The notes under the pieces: model-generated
Told to the model about the DNA's origin: nothing
The model's database searches: none
The model's input: the letters and a program-made list of their open reading frames with translations, nothing else
Shown here: positions 55,684-64,000 of the stretch, in pieces
Position numbering within the stretch: the first letter of the stretch is position 1
Layout: every line of letters begins with the position of its first letter
Position numbers and translations under genes: made by a program
Source: Hydrogenothermaceae bacterium
GTDB taxonomy: Bacteria > Aquificota > Aquificia > Aquificales > Hydrogenothermaceae
Direction: 5' to 3'
Assembly (NCBI GenBank): GCA_026418535.1
Contig: JAOABC010000001.1
Coordinates: 62,001 to 126,000 of the forward strand
DNA: 64,000 nt

Positions 55684-56786
55684 ATACTGAATACAGCAAC
55701 ATCTGGAGGAGCTCCTATCCTCATCGGTGGCCCACCTGTTCCCACACCTCTACTAACGAATAAGTAGCTGTTACCATAGTTCACCAGACCAGCATCTGTT
55801 ATAAATATCCTTTTAAGGATATACCTGATCAGATAAAAAACTCCTCCATGAGTGTGTCCACAGAGGGCAAGGTCAAACATCCGGAACATATCCCTATCTA
55901 CCCTTGGCTGATGTTTAAGAAATACAACAAACCTACTTCTATCTACTTCCTGCAGTAAAGAAACATCATTCCTCTTCCTAAGAACACCAAACCTTATTGC
56001 CTCATCGTCATCTACACCAGCTATAACTAAGTTGTTAGGAAGATAGATGTAATCATCCCTTAACAACCTGAACCCAGACTTTTGAGTAAACTCAATAGCC
56101 TGCTCTACACCATTGTAGTACTCATGGTTACCAAGGATGGCATACTTGCCTAAAGGTGGGTCTATCTGTTTCAAGAGGTGTACGTAGCTCTCCTTTTCTT
56201 TTAGGTTACCATCAACAAGGTCTCCCGTGGAGATGACTATATCTGGCTTTTCCTTATTGTATATCGATAGAATTAACTTTATCTTGTTCTCTCTCATCAC
56301 CTGGTTTAGGTGAAGGTCTGATATATGTAGTATCTTTAGGTCTCTATCCACCTTCCTGGAGAAGATAATAAATTTATACTCTCTTATGTTTAGAGTTTCG
56401 TAGTATCCATAGACTGTAGAGAAGAAGCTCAGGATGAAAACCAAGACAAATCCTAGTTTTACCGGAATGTGAGGTAACGGGTTATGACCAAATAGTTTGT
56501 CAGAAAGCCTTAAAATTCCATGGTATATATCTAAAAGAAGATGGTAGAAGACAAACAAGACAAGAAAACCCATCCAGATAAGGATAGAGAAGCTTAAGTA
56601 ACTGTTCTCATAGCCAACTCTATCATAAAACCTGTATAAAACCGGAGAAAGGGTAAATAAAAAGGCCAGGTAGAGTAGCCACCAGCCAGAGTTTATAAAC
56701 CTCTTTAACTTGTAGAAAAAGTAAAAGTTCATCCCAAAGTAAACCACTAAAAAAACTAAAAGGAAAACCATCCAGTCTCCTAACAA
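55668..56786 (-). CDS. YkuE-like membrane metallophosphoesterase
   Basis: A 372-residue protein with four N-terminal hydrophobic segments (about 1-140), then a calcineurin-like domain: ILHISDLHLNQ, DIVISTGDLVDG, YAILGNHEYY and LALCGHTHGG, giving the full two-metal site. Relatives such as YkuE and LpxG/LpxH-like proteins act at the membrane on lipid or nucleotide phosphoesters. The substrate is unknown. Its 3' end reaches into the terminator that ends the facing transcript. Confidence 0.88.
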   Translation of the reverse strand: MLGDWMVFLLVFLVVYFGMNFYFFYKLKRFINSGWWLLYLAFLFTLSPVLYRFYDRVGYENSYLSFSILIWMGFLVLFVFYHLLLDIYHGILRLSDKLFGHNPLPHIPVKLGFVLVFILSFFSTVYGYYETLNIREYKFIIFSRKVDRDLKILHISDLHLNQVMRENKIKLILSIYNKEKPDIVISTGDLVDGNLKEKESYVHLLKQIDPPLGKYAILGNHEYYNGVEQAIEFTQKSGFRLLRDDYIYLPNNLVIAGVDDDEAIRFGVLRKRNDVSLLQEVDRSRFVVFLKHQPRVDRDMFRMFDLALCGHTHGGVFYLIRYILKRIFITDAGLVNYGNSYLFVSRGVGTGGPPMRIGAPPDVAVFSIKRLP

Positions 56787-56807
56787 AAATTAAACTTTAA
56801 AGTATAC

Positions 56808-56813
56808 TATAAT
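56808..56813 (+). promoter_or_regulatory. Putative -10 box for the 76-residue membrane protein
   Basis: TATAAT 28 bases before the ATG at 56842; AGAGGTTAGAG gives the ribosome site. Confidence 0.45.
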
Positions 56814-56841
56814 AGTTAATGAAAAAAACAAGAGGTTAGAG

Positions 56842-57072
56842 ATGATTGGGAAGATAGTTTGGGAATCTTTCTCTATACTCCTAGTTCTATATGGGCTGTA
56901 TCTCGCCTATGTTTTTCTATGGTTCAGTATGTATAGGATAGGCTTTCTGGAAATACAGACTGCAAAAGTCTTGTCAGCATTAGTAGTATTGGTTATACTT
57001 ATAGTGTCCTCTGTTAAATGGTTCATAAAAAAGCACATGGAACTAAAGAGTAAGAGTGAAGAGGGTGTTTAG
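56842..57072 (+). CDS. Small membrane protein with two hydrophobic helices
   Basis: A 76-residue protein with helices at about 8-29 and 42-61, a short loop between them, and a basic cytosolic-type tail (KKHMELKSKSEE). No family is recognised. It precedes two broken genes and has a good promoter and ribosome site, so it is probably expressed. Confidence 0.65.
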   Translation: MIGKIVWESFSILLVLYGLYLAYVFLWFSMYRIGFLEIQTAKVLSALVVLVILIVSSVKWFIKKHMELKSKSEEGV

Positions 57073-57074
57073 GC

Positions 57075-57286
57075 ATGTTCTTTGAGATAGATGCAAATAG
57101 GTAATCTATATAGAGAGTGTATCAGCTGTATCTTTGGAAGAGGAGGATGGTAAATACTTCTGGTTGTTTTATACAAACCATCCACAGCCTATAAAATCTA
57201 TGTATTTCCAGAGTAAAGAGGAAGCTGTAATCTGGTTTAGGAATCTAAAGTACAACGTCCACAGAGAAAAAAATGAGAACTTCTGA
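57075..57286 (+). pseudogene. Small hypothetical gene with one frameshift
   Basis: ATG 57075 gives MFFEIDANR then a stop. One base shift at AGGTAA (about 57099-57104) leads into VIYIESVSAVSLEEEDGKY and on to NVHREKNENF, a plausible 70-residue protein with a Tyr/Phe-rich beta pattern. It overlaps the start of the PAS gene. No family is recognised. Confidence 0.5.
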
Positions 57287-59239
57287 AAGGCCATTCCCTC
57301 CTGTAGATGTAGACCTTGTGTGTAAGATTATAGAAAAGTTTCCGGATACGGTGTTTACTATAACTCCGGATGGTGTTATTCAGTATGTTAATGAATCTTT
57401 TTCTAATATTCTCGGCTACTTAAAAGAAGAAGTCATAGGAAGAAACATACTAGAGATAGCCGTAGAAGAGTCTATATACAACACTTGAATGATAAGTGTT
57501 CGAAACACAGGCAGGTGTGTAGATCAAGAAACATACTTCCGGACTAAGGATGGTGGAGTTTTATCCATGTTATCAAGAGTGTTAATGCTCTATACGATGA
57601 GAAAAGAAAAATATCTGCCATTATTGTGAACGCAAGAGACCTAACTGAAACAGACAGACTAAGCAGCGAACTAAAAGCAGTAAAAAAGAAACTGGAATCT
57701 AAACTGAGAGTTGTCCAAGAGGTATTTTTAAACACAAATTAGGCTGTAGTTATACTAGACATGGAAGGGTATATCTTGGAGCACAACAAAGCCTTTGAGC
57801 GTCTGGTTGGATGTTCTTAGGAAGAGCTCAAAGGAAAAAAGAGCAGATATCTACATAGAAATAAACTACTAGGTAGCATGCTAAAAAGAGCTTTGGAAAA
57901 AGGCCTCTTTGTCAAATATCTCTATAGAAAAGAACGGTAGTGAGAAGAATATAGAAATCACACGGACGAGAATGGTATTTTTAAAAACTTTATCTGTCTA
58001 AACAGGGATATAACTCAAAAGAGAAAGAGATTCTTCACAGACTATCTAACAGGTCTTCCAAACAGGATTAAACTTATAGAAGATATCTAAAAATCCACAA
58101 ACCCAAGGATAGTAATAATTAATATAGACTCTTTCAAAGAGATAAACGATGTTTATGGTTTTAATGTAGGAGATGAGGTTTTAAAAGAGTTTTCTGTCAG
58201 ACTGTCCAACTTTGTAGATATCCATCGATTCACAGTATATAGAGTAAGTGGGGATGAGTTTGCGGTTTTGATAGATAACCATCTGTCTCTTAGAGAGTTA
58301 GAGCTGTTTGTAAATAGCCTTATCTTCTATATTCAGTCAAATCCTTTCCAGATTGGGGAGTACGAGATTAATTTAGACATAACAGTTGGTGTAGCATTCT
58401 CCAAGGATTTTAGTTCAAAGAACATCTTAGAGAAAGCTGATATGGCTCTAAAGTATGCAAAAGATAACAGGAAACCTTACTTTGTATACGATGAAGGGAT
58501 AGAAATTCAAAGGCAGTTTCAAGAAAACAGAAGATGGGTAAAAACAATAAAAAATGCTATGGAGCACAATAACTTCATAGTGTTTTTCCAACCAATCATA
58601 AGTAATCTTGATGGCTCTAGAGAGAAGTACGAAGCCCTGGTAAGGATTAAGGAGGGAGAAAACTACATATCTCCCTTCTACTTCCTGGAAGTTGCAAAGA
58701 AAGCAAAACTTTATCACTACATAACACAGGTAGTGATATTCAAAGCCTTTGAGGTATCAAGAAAACATAGAGTAGAGATATCCATAAACCTGTCTATAAA
58801 AGACATACTCAACGAAAATATAACTAACCAGATATTCGCCCAGCTTAGTAAAAGCTCAGCTAAGATAACTTTCGAGCTCTTAGAGTCTGAGGGTTTAGAG
58901 AACTTTGAAGAGGTTTTAGAGTTTATAAAAGAAATAAAGAGATACGGAGTTAAGATTGCCATAGACGATTTTGGCTCCGGGTACTCAAACTTTGAGTACC
59001 TTTTAAAGATGAAAGTAGACTATTTGAAAATAGACTCATCCTTGATAAAGGAGATAGATAGGAACTACGAGTTGAGGATTATAGTAGAGACCATAACCAA
59101 CTTCTCAAAAAAGCTTGGTATAAAGACTATTGCGGAGTTTGTTCACTCTAAAGAAGTTCTTGATATTGTTAGAGATATTGGGGTAGACTACTCTCAAGGC
59201 TTTTACTTAGGTAAACCAGAACCAAACATATCTATCTAA
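57273..59239 (+). pseudogene. PAS-GGDEF-EAL cyclic-di-GMP protein, broken
   Basis: The first PAS domain (DTVFTITPDGVIQYVNESF) ends at TGA 57486-57488. A second PAS piece (VVILDMEGYILEHNKAFE) is flanked by stops near 57740 and 57818. GGDEF sequence DYLTGLPNRIKLIEDI is cut by TAA at 58088-58090 and has SGDEF in place of GGDEF. The EAL domain (YEALVRI, INLSIKDI, IAIDDFGSGYSNFEYLL) is unbroken from about 58093 to 59239. An EAL-only product from TTG 58268 might still be made, but as a whole the gene is decayed. Confidence 0.85.
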
Positions 59240-59810
59240 AACTGGCAGATACACTCTCTACAAGTAATCTCTTTAACTCCTCCAAGTTAATCTTAACATC
59301 CTCTCTTATTAGAGAAGTAGTCTGATAACCCTCAAGGCCACAGGGACTGATCTTATTGAACTTTTCTAGATCAACATCGTAGTTTATAGCCACCCCATGA
59401 AGGGAGTAACCATCTTTGTACCTAAACCCTAAAAACCCAAGCTTCCGGTTTCCCACATAAAACCCTGGAATTCGGTGGATGTACTCTATCTGAGGATTTA
59501 GAGATTTAAGAGGTCTGTAAAAAGAGTTTACAACTTTCCGATAGAAAGACATGGGAGACTTTACTTTAAAGACGAAGTAGAATATCTGCTGTCCTGGAGT
59601 ATGGAAGATAACGGAACCACCTCTGTCTGTCCTTATAGTTCTCACAGGGAAGACCTTACTCTCATGCTTTCCAACTGTATAAACATCGTAGTGTTGACAG
59701 AGTATAAGGTAGTTCTTATCTCCTCTCTTTACAGCTCCTGAATGAACCTCTCTCATAAAGGCCACTCCTTCTTTATAATCTACTAATCCTATGTCTATAA
59801 CCTCTATCAT
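59232..59810 (-). CDS. lipB: Octanoyltransferase LipB
   Basis: A 192-residue enzyme moving octanoate from acyl carrier protein to lipoyl domains. RGGSVIFHTPGQQIFYF matches the RGGxxTYHGPGQ motif, RKLGFLGFR holds the catalytic Lys and SPCGLEGYQTTSL the catalytic Cys. ATG 59810 follows GAGGTGAT; the frame stays open to 59972 but that extension is implausible and would cross the acnB start. It ends just beyond the EAL pseudogene stop, convergent with eight shared bases. Confidence 0.92.
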   Translation of the reverse strand: MIEVIDIGLVDYKEGVAFMREVHSGAVKRGDKNYLILCQHYDVYTVGKHESKVFPVRTIRTDRGGSVIFHTPGQQIFYFVFKVKSPMSFYRKVVNSFYRPLKSLNPQIEYIHRIPGFYVGNRKLGFLGFRYKDGYSLHGVAINYDVDLEKFNKISPCGLEGYQTTSLIREDVKINLEELKRLLVESVSASFR

Positions 59811-59893
59811 CCGGATCACCTCAATAAAACAATGTTTGATTAGGGACCTTTTTAGGTTAAAATATTTTAAAATCTTTTTATAGAGGTGATGAT

Positions 59894-62464
59894 ATGGAAT
59901 TTTTAGCTGATTATAGAAAACATGTAGAAGAAAGGGAGAAACTTGGAGTCCCTCCTCTACCTCTAACTGCAAAACAGGTAGAGAGTGTTATAGAGCTACT
60001 GAAAGAGGTTCCTATCATAGAAGAAGAATTTTTGATGGATCTACTGATAAACAGGGTAAGTCCTGGTGTAGATGAGGGAGCTTACGTAAAAGCCAAATTC
60101 TTGGACGATATAGTAAAAGAGAGAGTCCACTCTCCGGCTATAACTCCTAAAAAGGCCGTAGAGATACTTGGGACTATGCTTGGTGGTTACAATGTAGGAC
60201 CATTAGTGGATGCCCTATCCCACAGATACCCGGAAGTGGCTCAAGCAGCAGCCAACACTTTAAAAAACACTCTCCTTGTATACGATATATTTAACTATGT
60301 GGTAGAGTTATCAAAAACCAATACATACGCAAAACAGGTTGTAGAGTCCTGGGCTAATGCTGAGTGGTTTTTAAACAGAAGGCCGCTAGAAGAGAAAATA
60401 GTAGCTATAGTGTTTAAAGTACCTGGAGAGACGAACACAGACGACTTTTCCCCAGCTACAGAAGCATCTACAAGAAGTGACATTCCTCTCCACGCTATGA
60501 GTATGCTAAGAACAAAAATGCCTGATGCTATAGAGAAGATAGGTGAACTTAAAAAATCTGGTTATCCGGTAGCTTTTGTAGGGGATGTGGTAGGAACTGG
60601 CTCAAGTAGAAAATCAGCGGCAAACTCCCTAATATGGCATATAGGTAAGGATATACCTTTCGTACCAAACAAAAGAACCGGAGGTATAGTTATAGGAGGG
60701 ATAATAGCACCTATATTCTTCAACACCCTTGAAGACTCAGGAGCTCTGCCGATAGAAGTAGACGTTACAAAGTTAGAGACGGGGGACGTAATAGAGATAT
60801 ACCCTTACGAAGGTAAGATAGTAAAGAACGGTGAAGTTGTATCTGAATTTAAGCTAAGACCAAACACCCTTCCAGATGAAGTTAGAGCCGGTGGTAGGAT
60901 ACCGCTCATTATAGGAAGAGGTCTAACAAGGAAAGCAAGACAGGTTCTTGGATTACCAGAGGAAAACATCTTCACTAGACCAGAACAACCACAAGAAAAA
61001 GAGGGAGTAGGCTACACGTTAGCCCAGAAGATAGTTGGAAAGGCCTGTGGCATGCCAGGAGTTAGACCAGGTATGTATGTAGAGCCGGAAGTTCTGACAG
61101 TAGGCTCTCAGGACACCACAGGACCTATGACCAGAGACGAGATAAAGGAGCTTGCCGCTCTAAGTTTTGGTTGTGATTTTGTTATACAGAGCTTCTGCCA
61201 CACAGCAGCCTATCCAAAGCCAGCAGATATAAAGCTACACCACACCTTACCCCAGTTTATAGTAAGTAGGGGAGGAGTATCTCTTAGACCAGGAGATGGG
61301 ATAATACACTCCTGGCTAAACAGGATGGTACTGCCAGACACAGTAGGAACTGGAGGAGACAGTCATACGAGGTTTCCAATAGGTATATCCTTCCCGGCAG
61401 GCTCAGGTCTGGTCGCCTTTGCTGCAGTTACAGGAACAATGCCCCTAGTGATGCCAGAGTCTGTTTTAGTAAGATTCAAAGGAACCATACAGCCAGGCAT
61501 AACCATCAGAGACCTTGTAAACGCAATCCCATACTACGCAATAAAACAAGGTCTACTGACTGTAGAGAAGAAGAACAAAAAAAACATCTTTGCCGGAAGG
61601 ATACTGGAGATAGAAGGATTGCCGTACCTTAAAGTAGAACAGGCTTTTGAATTTGCTGACGCCTCCGCAGAGAGAAGTGCTGCCGCTTGCACAGTAAGGC
61701 TTGACAAAGAACCTATCATCGAATATATAGAGTCTAATATAAAACTTATAGAAGCTATGATAGAAGCAGGTTACCAGGATGCAAGAACCTTAAGAAGAAG
61801 AGCAGACAAGATGAGATTGTGGCTTGAAAACCCAACCCTCCTAGAACCAGATGAAAACGCAGAGTATGCAGCAGTTATAGAGATAGATCTATCAGAGATA
61901 AAAGAGCCAATAGTAGCTTGCCCTAACGACCCAGACGATGTAGCCACTATATCAGAAGTCTTAGCAGATGAGAGAAGACCTAAAAAGATAGACGAAGTAT
62001 TTGTAGGAAGCTGCATGACAAACATAGGACACTACAGAGCCCTCGGAGAAGTCTTAAGAGGAGAAGGGCAAGTCCCAACAAGACTCTGGATAGTTCCACC
62101 TACGAAGATGGATGAAAGACAGTTAAGAGAAGAAGGATATTACGCAGTATACGGACAAGCAGGAGCAAGGTTAGAAGTTCCAGGCTGTAGTCTCTGTATG
62201 GGCAATCAGGCAAGGGTGAAAGATGGAGCTGTGGTCTTCTCTACATCTACAAGGAACTTTGACAACAGAATGGGTAAAGACGCTAAAGTCTACCTTGGTT
62301 CTGCAGAGCTCGCAGCAGTCTGTGCTATACTTGGAAGATTGCCAACAGTGGAAGAGTATATGAGTATAGTTCCTAAGAAACTTGCCGGAAAGGAAGATGA
62401 GGTATACAGATACCTAAACTTCCATCAAGTAGGAAAAGAAGAACTTCTATACTTAACTGTATAA
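59894..62464 (+). CDS. acnB: Aconitate hydratase B
   Basis: An 856-residue Fe-S enzyme interconverting citrate and isocitrate. The AcnB order is seen: N-terminal HEAT-like helical domain (about 1-160), swivel domain with [12 protein letters not shown] and [16 protein letters not shown], then the catalytic domains with [24 protein letters not shown] and the cluster ligands in [10 protein letters not shown] and [12 protein letters not shown]. In Aquificota it runs in the reductive citric acid cycle. It is divergent from lipB with AGAGGTGAT as ribosome site. Confidence 0.97.
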   Translation: MEFLADYRKHVEEREKLGVPPLPLTAKQVESVIELLKEVPIIEEEFLMDLLINRVSPGVDEGAYVKAKFLDDIVKERVHSPAITPKKAVEILGTMLGGYNVGPLVDALSHRYPEVAQAAANTLKNTLLVYDIFNYVVELSKTNTYAKQVVESWANAEWFLNRRPLEEKIVAIVFKVPGETNTDDFSPATEASTRSDIPLHAMSMLRTKMPDAIEKIGELKKSGYPVAFVGDVVGTGSSRKSAANSLIWHIGKDIPFVPNKRTGGIVIGGIIAPIFFNTLEDSGALPIEVDVTKLETGDVIEIYPYEGKIVKNGEVVSEFKLRPNTLPDEVRAGGRIPLIIGRGLTRKARQVLGLPEENIFTRPEQPQEKEGVGYTLAQKIVGKACGMPGVRPGMYVEPEVLTVGSQDTTGPMTRDEIKELAALSFGCDFVIQSFCHTAAYPKPADIKLHHTLPQFIVSRGGVSLRPGDGIIHSWLNRMVLPDTVGTGGDSHTRFPIGISFPAGSGLVAFAAVTGTMPLVMPESVLVRFKGTIQPGITIRDLVNAIPYYAIKQGLLTVEKKNKKNIFAGRILEIEGLPYLKVEQAFEFADASAERSAAACTVRLDKEPIIEYIESNIKLIEAMIEAGYQDARTLRRRADKMRLWLENPTLLEPDENAEYAAVIEIDLSEIKEPIVACPNDPDDVATISEVLADERRPKKIDEVFVGSCMTNIGHYRALGEVLRGEGQVPTRLWIVPPTKMDERQLREEGYYAVYGQAGARLEVPGCSLCMGNQARVKDGAVVFSTSTRNFDNRMGKDAKVYLGSAELAAVCAILGRLPTVEEYMSIVPKKLAGKEDEVYRYLNFHQVGKEELLYLTV

Positions 62465-62470
62465 TGTACG

Positions 62471-62489
62471 AAGCCCCCGTAGGGGGCTT
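62471..62489. terminator. Hairpin after acnB
   Basis: AAGCCCCC, loop GTA, GGGGGCTT gives an 8-bp perfect stem six bases after the stop. The following AGATAG lacks a U-tract, so it may act as a 3' stabiliser or weak terminator. Confidence 0.6.
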
Positions 62490-62813
62490 AGATAGCTTAA
62501 AAATTCTACGGTGCAGTTCTGACTTTGCTGAGATAAGAAACTGTTTTAAAATCTAAGAAACAAGGACAGATGAAGTTGAATTTATTTTAGACCTAATCCA
62601 AAAACTAACTAAGGCAGTACAGATCCAAACATAATAATCTACCAAAAAGAGAGGTAGATCACCTGTTTACAGTGACTAAATCATACTCCTAGTACTACGA
62701 TGATATTGGAATTAATATTTTTGGTATTTTTAGATATACTTATTATCTTTATGTATCAATGGTTTCTATTTTTAAAAATAGTTTCTTTCGCATATTGATT
62801 TTAACTTTAAATT
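62490..62813. other. Non-coding interval with possible gene remnant
   Basis: About 320 bases with no credible ORF. One frame near 62573-62620 reads TDEVEFILDLIQKLTKAV, similar to the C-terminal helix of many cytosolic enzymes (for example cysteine desulfurases), but stops surround it. A 32-codon ORF near 62700 has no ribosome site and only hydrophobic residues. The right half is very AT-rich and likely contains promoter sequence for the SCO1 gene. Confidence 0.35.
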
Positions 62814-62835
62814 AAAGTAGAATTTAAACTACTTT
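62814..62835. promoter_or_regulatory. Inverted repeat AAAGTAG/CTACTTT before the SCO1 gene
   Basis: AAAGTAG and CTACTTT flank AATTTAAA, 20 bases before the SCO1 start. The same heptamers occur in the porin hairpin at 6435-6487, so a shared metal regulator is conceivable, though chance is not excluded. Confidence 0.35.
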
Positions 62836-62855
62836 CGTTATAGGAGGAAGTATAT

Positions 62856-63464
62856 ATGATTAGAGTTTTGTCTGCCCTTGTACTGTTGATGTCTTTTACT
62901 TTTGCTGGTGCTGGGTTTGGTTTGGAGGGAAGTACTAAGGGGTTTCCAAAACCTCTAGTGGAAGTGGAGAATTTAGTTAATGAAGAAGGGAAACCAACAA
63001 AGCTATCAGACTTTAAAGGTAAGGTAGTTATACTTTATTTTGGGTTCACTTCCTGTAAGCATGTCTGTCCTACTGTTACAGCTGCATTAAAACAGGCATC
63101 CGAGAAGCTCAAGGAAAAGGGTTTAGCTGGGAAGTATCAGATAATACTAGTTACAGTTGATCCTAGCGATACTCCAGATAGACTTAAAGAGTACAAAAAA
63201 ACTAGAGTTTTAGATGAGTTTGTTTTTTTAACTGGAAAATTAGAAGATCTAAGGAAAGTCTGGGACGCTTACGGGATAGAGGTCAAAGAGAAGATAATGG
63301 AGATGGACCACGGTGGCCATATAATGAAACATAAGATGATTTCTCATACTCCTGTAAGAACTCTAATTATAGATAAAAATGGTGTTATGGTTGAGGAGTG
63401 GCTTGGTATATACCTTCCAGTTGACAAGATCGCAAAAGACATAGAAGAGCTGATCAAAGACTGA
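62856..63464 (+). CDS. SCO1/SenC-family copper chaperone
   Basis: A 202-residue thioredoxin-fold protein with a signal peptide (to about 19). The copper-binding TSCKHVCPT gives C67 and C71, and the partner His is H164 in MISHTPVRTL. A His-rich insert (DHGGHIMKHKM, about 151-161) precedes it. SCO proteins deliver copper to the CuA site of cytochrome oxidases. AGGAGG stands before the ATG. No oxidase gene is in the window. Confidence 0.92.
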   Translation: MIRVLSALVLLMSFTFAGAGFGLEGSTKGFPKPLVEVENLVNEEGKPTKLSDFKGKVVILYFGFTSCKHVCPTVTAALKQASEKLKEKGLAGKYQIILVTVDPSDTPDRLKEYKKTRVLDEFVFLTGKLEDLRKVWDAYGIEVKEKIMEMDHGGHIMKHKMISHTPVRTLIIDKNGVMVEEWLGIYLPVDKIAKDIEELIKD

Positions 63465-63479
63465 TATATGCTGTTCAAA

Positions 63480-63510
63480 CTATCCCTCCCAGGGGGTAGC
63501 GATTTCTTTA
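63480..63510. terminator. Probable terminator after the SCO1 gene
   Basis: CTATCCC and GGGGTAG pair (one G-T) around a short loop, followed by CGATTTCTTT. Stem strength is moderate. Confidence 0.5.
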
Positions 63511-63569
63511 CACAACCTCCGATTCTTTGTATAATTACCTTCTAACTATTCTAACGAGGAAGCAATACA

Positions 63570-64000
63570 GTGATAGATAATTTAGAACAACTAAAACGAG
63601 ATTATGAATTTAATCAAGATGATATTGAGAGAATAAAAAAACTTAGACCTCTGATGGAGAAGTATCAGGATGAGTTTATTGATAGATTTTACAGATTCAT
63701 ATTCAGATTTCCGGAAACCTATAGGTTTTTAAATGAAGAGTCTATAATGAAGAATCACAAACAAAAGTTGAGACAGTGGTTTTTGGAACTGTTTAGTGGT
63801 AATTATAATGTTGATTACTTTTTGCGTCTTATGAAGATGGGTCAAGTTCACGTTAGTATCGGACTACCCACTCACTATGTAAACGCAAGTTTTAACTTTG
63901 TCCGTAGGTTTATAATAGAGAAGATAGATCTAGAGTTGGGAGACAGAAGTGAGAGAAACAAGTACGTCGTTTCGATAGGAAAACTTTTGGATATAAACCT
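63570..64000 (+). CDS. Globin-coupled sensor protein (partial, runs off the window)
   Basis: GTG 63570 (GAGGA upstream) opens a frame of 143 codons to the window end. The sequence matches the protoglobin/globin-coupled sensor domain: helical start, KYQDEFIDRFYRFI, KQKLRQWFLELFSGN, and MGQVHVSIGLPTHYVNASF with the proximal haem His near 103. Such domains sense oxygen and are usually fused to a GGDEF or methyl-accepting module, which would lie beyond the edge. Confidence 0.82.
   Translation, partial: MIDNLEQLKRDYEFNQDDIERIKKLRPLMEKYQDEFIDRFYRFIFRFPETYRFLNEESIMKNHKQKLRQWFLELFSGNYNVDYFLRLMKMGQVHVSIGLPTHYVNASFNFVRRFIIEKIDLELGDRSERNKYVVSIGKLLDIN

Noticed and set aside
59811-59972. 54-residue N-terminal extension of lipB
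   Set aside because: A strong GAGGTGAT ribosome site precedes ATG 59810, the core family start is there, and the extension would run through the acnB promoter and start.
62573-62620. Remnant of a cysteine desulfurase-like C-terminus
   Set aside because: Only about 18 readable residues with common helical composition, flanked by stops; not enough to assign a gene.
62700-62800. 32-codon hydrophobic ORF in the acnB-SCO1 interval
   Set aside because: There is no ribosome site and the sequence is AT-rich; it is probably a chance reading.

Overview
The window reads as a chromosomal segment of a thermophilic, Gram-negative, chemolithotrophic bacterium, most likely of the phylum Aquificota and perhaps the Hydrogenothermaceae (Persephonella or Sulfurihydrogenibium relatives). 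This placement is inferred from gene content and style, not from a database search. The signs are a low-to-moderate GC content with heavy AGA, ATA and TTA use, many TTG and GTG starts behind strong AGGAGG ribosome sites, a sulfide:quinone reductase-like flavoprotein, the thermophile tRNA thiolation pair TtuB/TtuA, a B-type aconitase, outer-membrane barrel proteins and tightly packed, overlapping genes of unrelated function. No rRNA, tRNA, CRISPR array, insertion sequence or prophage was seen.

Layout. 1-5 kb: partial YgfZ, a sulfide-oxidation flavoprotein with a 47-residue satellite ORF, then NadD and an HtrA protease on the minus strand. 4.8-9.6 kb: a UbiA-type prenyltransferase, FabZ, and a metal-uptake cluster (His/Cys-rich small protein, outer-membrane barrel, ZnuA-like and ZnuB-like proteins, no ATPase). 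9.6-16.5 kb: a housekeeping run ttuB-ttuA-rpe-def-lgt-folC-truB, then cysteine synthase and mobA. 16.4-28 kb: mainly minus strand, with a barrel protein, CPA2 antiporter, nadE, a broken coiled-coil gene, metG, a broken secreted protein on the plus strand, a U32 peptidase, and a copper ATPase split from its metal-binding domain by an A9 run. 28-35.9 kb: NurA, a ComEA-like protein, TPR protein, glycosyltransferases, an NtrB/NtrC-like pair, a TPR lipoprotein and a flippase-like membrane protein. 35.9-48.8 kb: a receiver-like coiled-coil protein, KhtT/KhtU, hemL, nrdR, uppP, trpC, polX, gltX, purEK, a frameshifted LysE-type exporter and a decayed upp. 48.8-64 kb: an acetoin-utilisation/HDAC-family protein, murE, murC, pncB, a second ZnuA-like protein, decayed phosphatase and PAS-GGDEF-EAL genes, a YkuE-like phosphoesterase, lipB, acnB, a SCO1 protein and the start of a globin-coupled sensor.

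The points most worth attention are: the copA gene, where an A9 run followed at once by a stop separates the metal-binding domain from the ATPase, recalling the E. coli copA and Thermus dnaX frameshift sites; a 13-bp perfect inverted repeat joining the end of the His/Cys-rich ORF to the ribosome site of the metal porin; a TtuB sulfur carrier ending in GGAF rather than GG; a promoter-leader peptide-terminator unit near 55.6 kb preceded by a 12-bp inverted repeat; and a strong excess of the palindrome TCCGGA (about 65 copies by eye). Several genes are broken by single-base shifts, some of them at homopolymers. Assembly error must therefore be excluded before any of them is given biological meaning.
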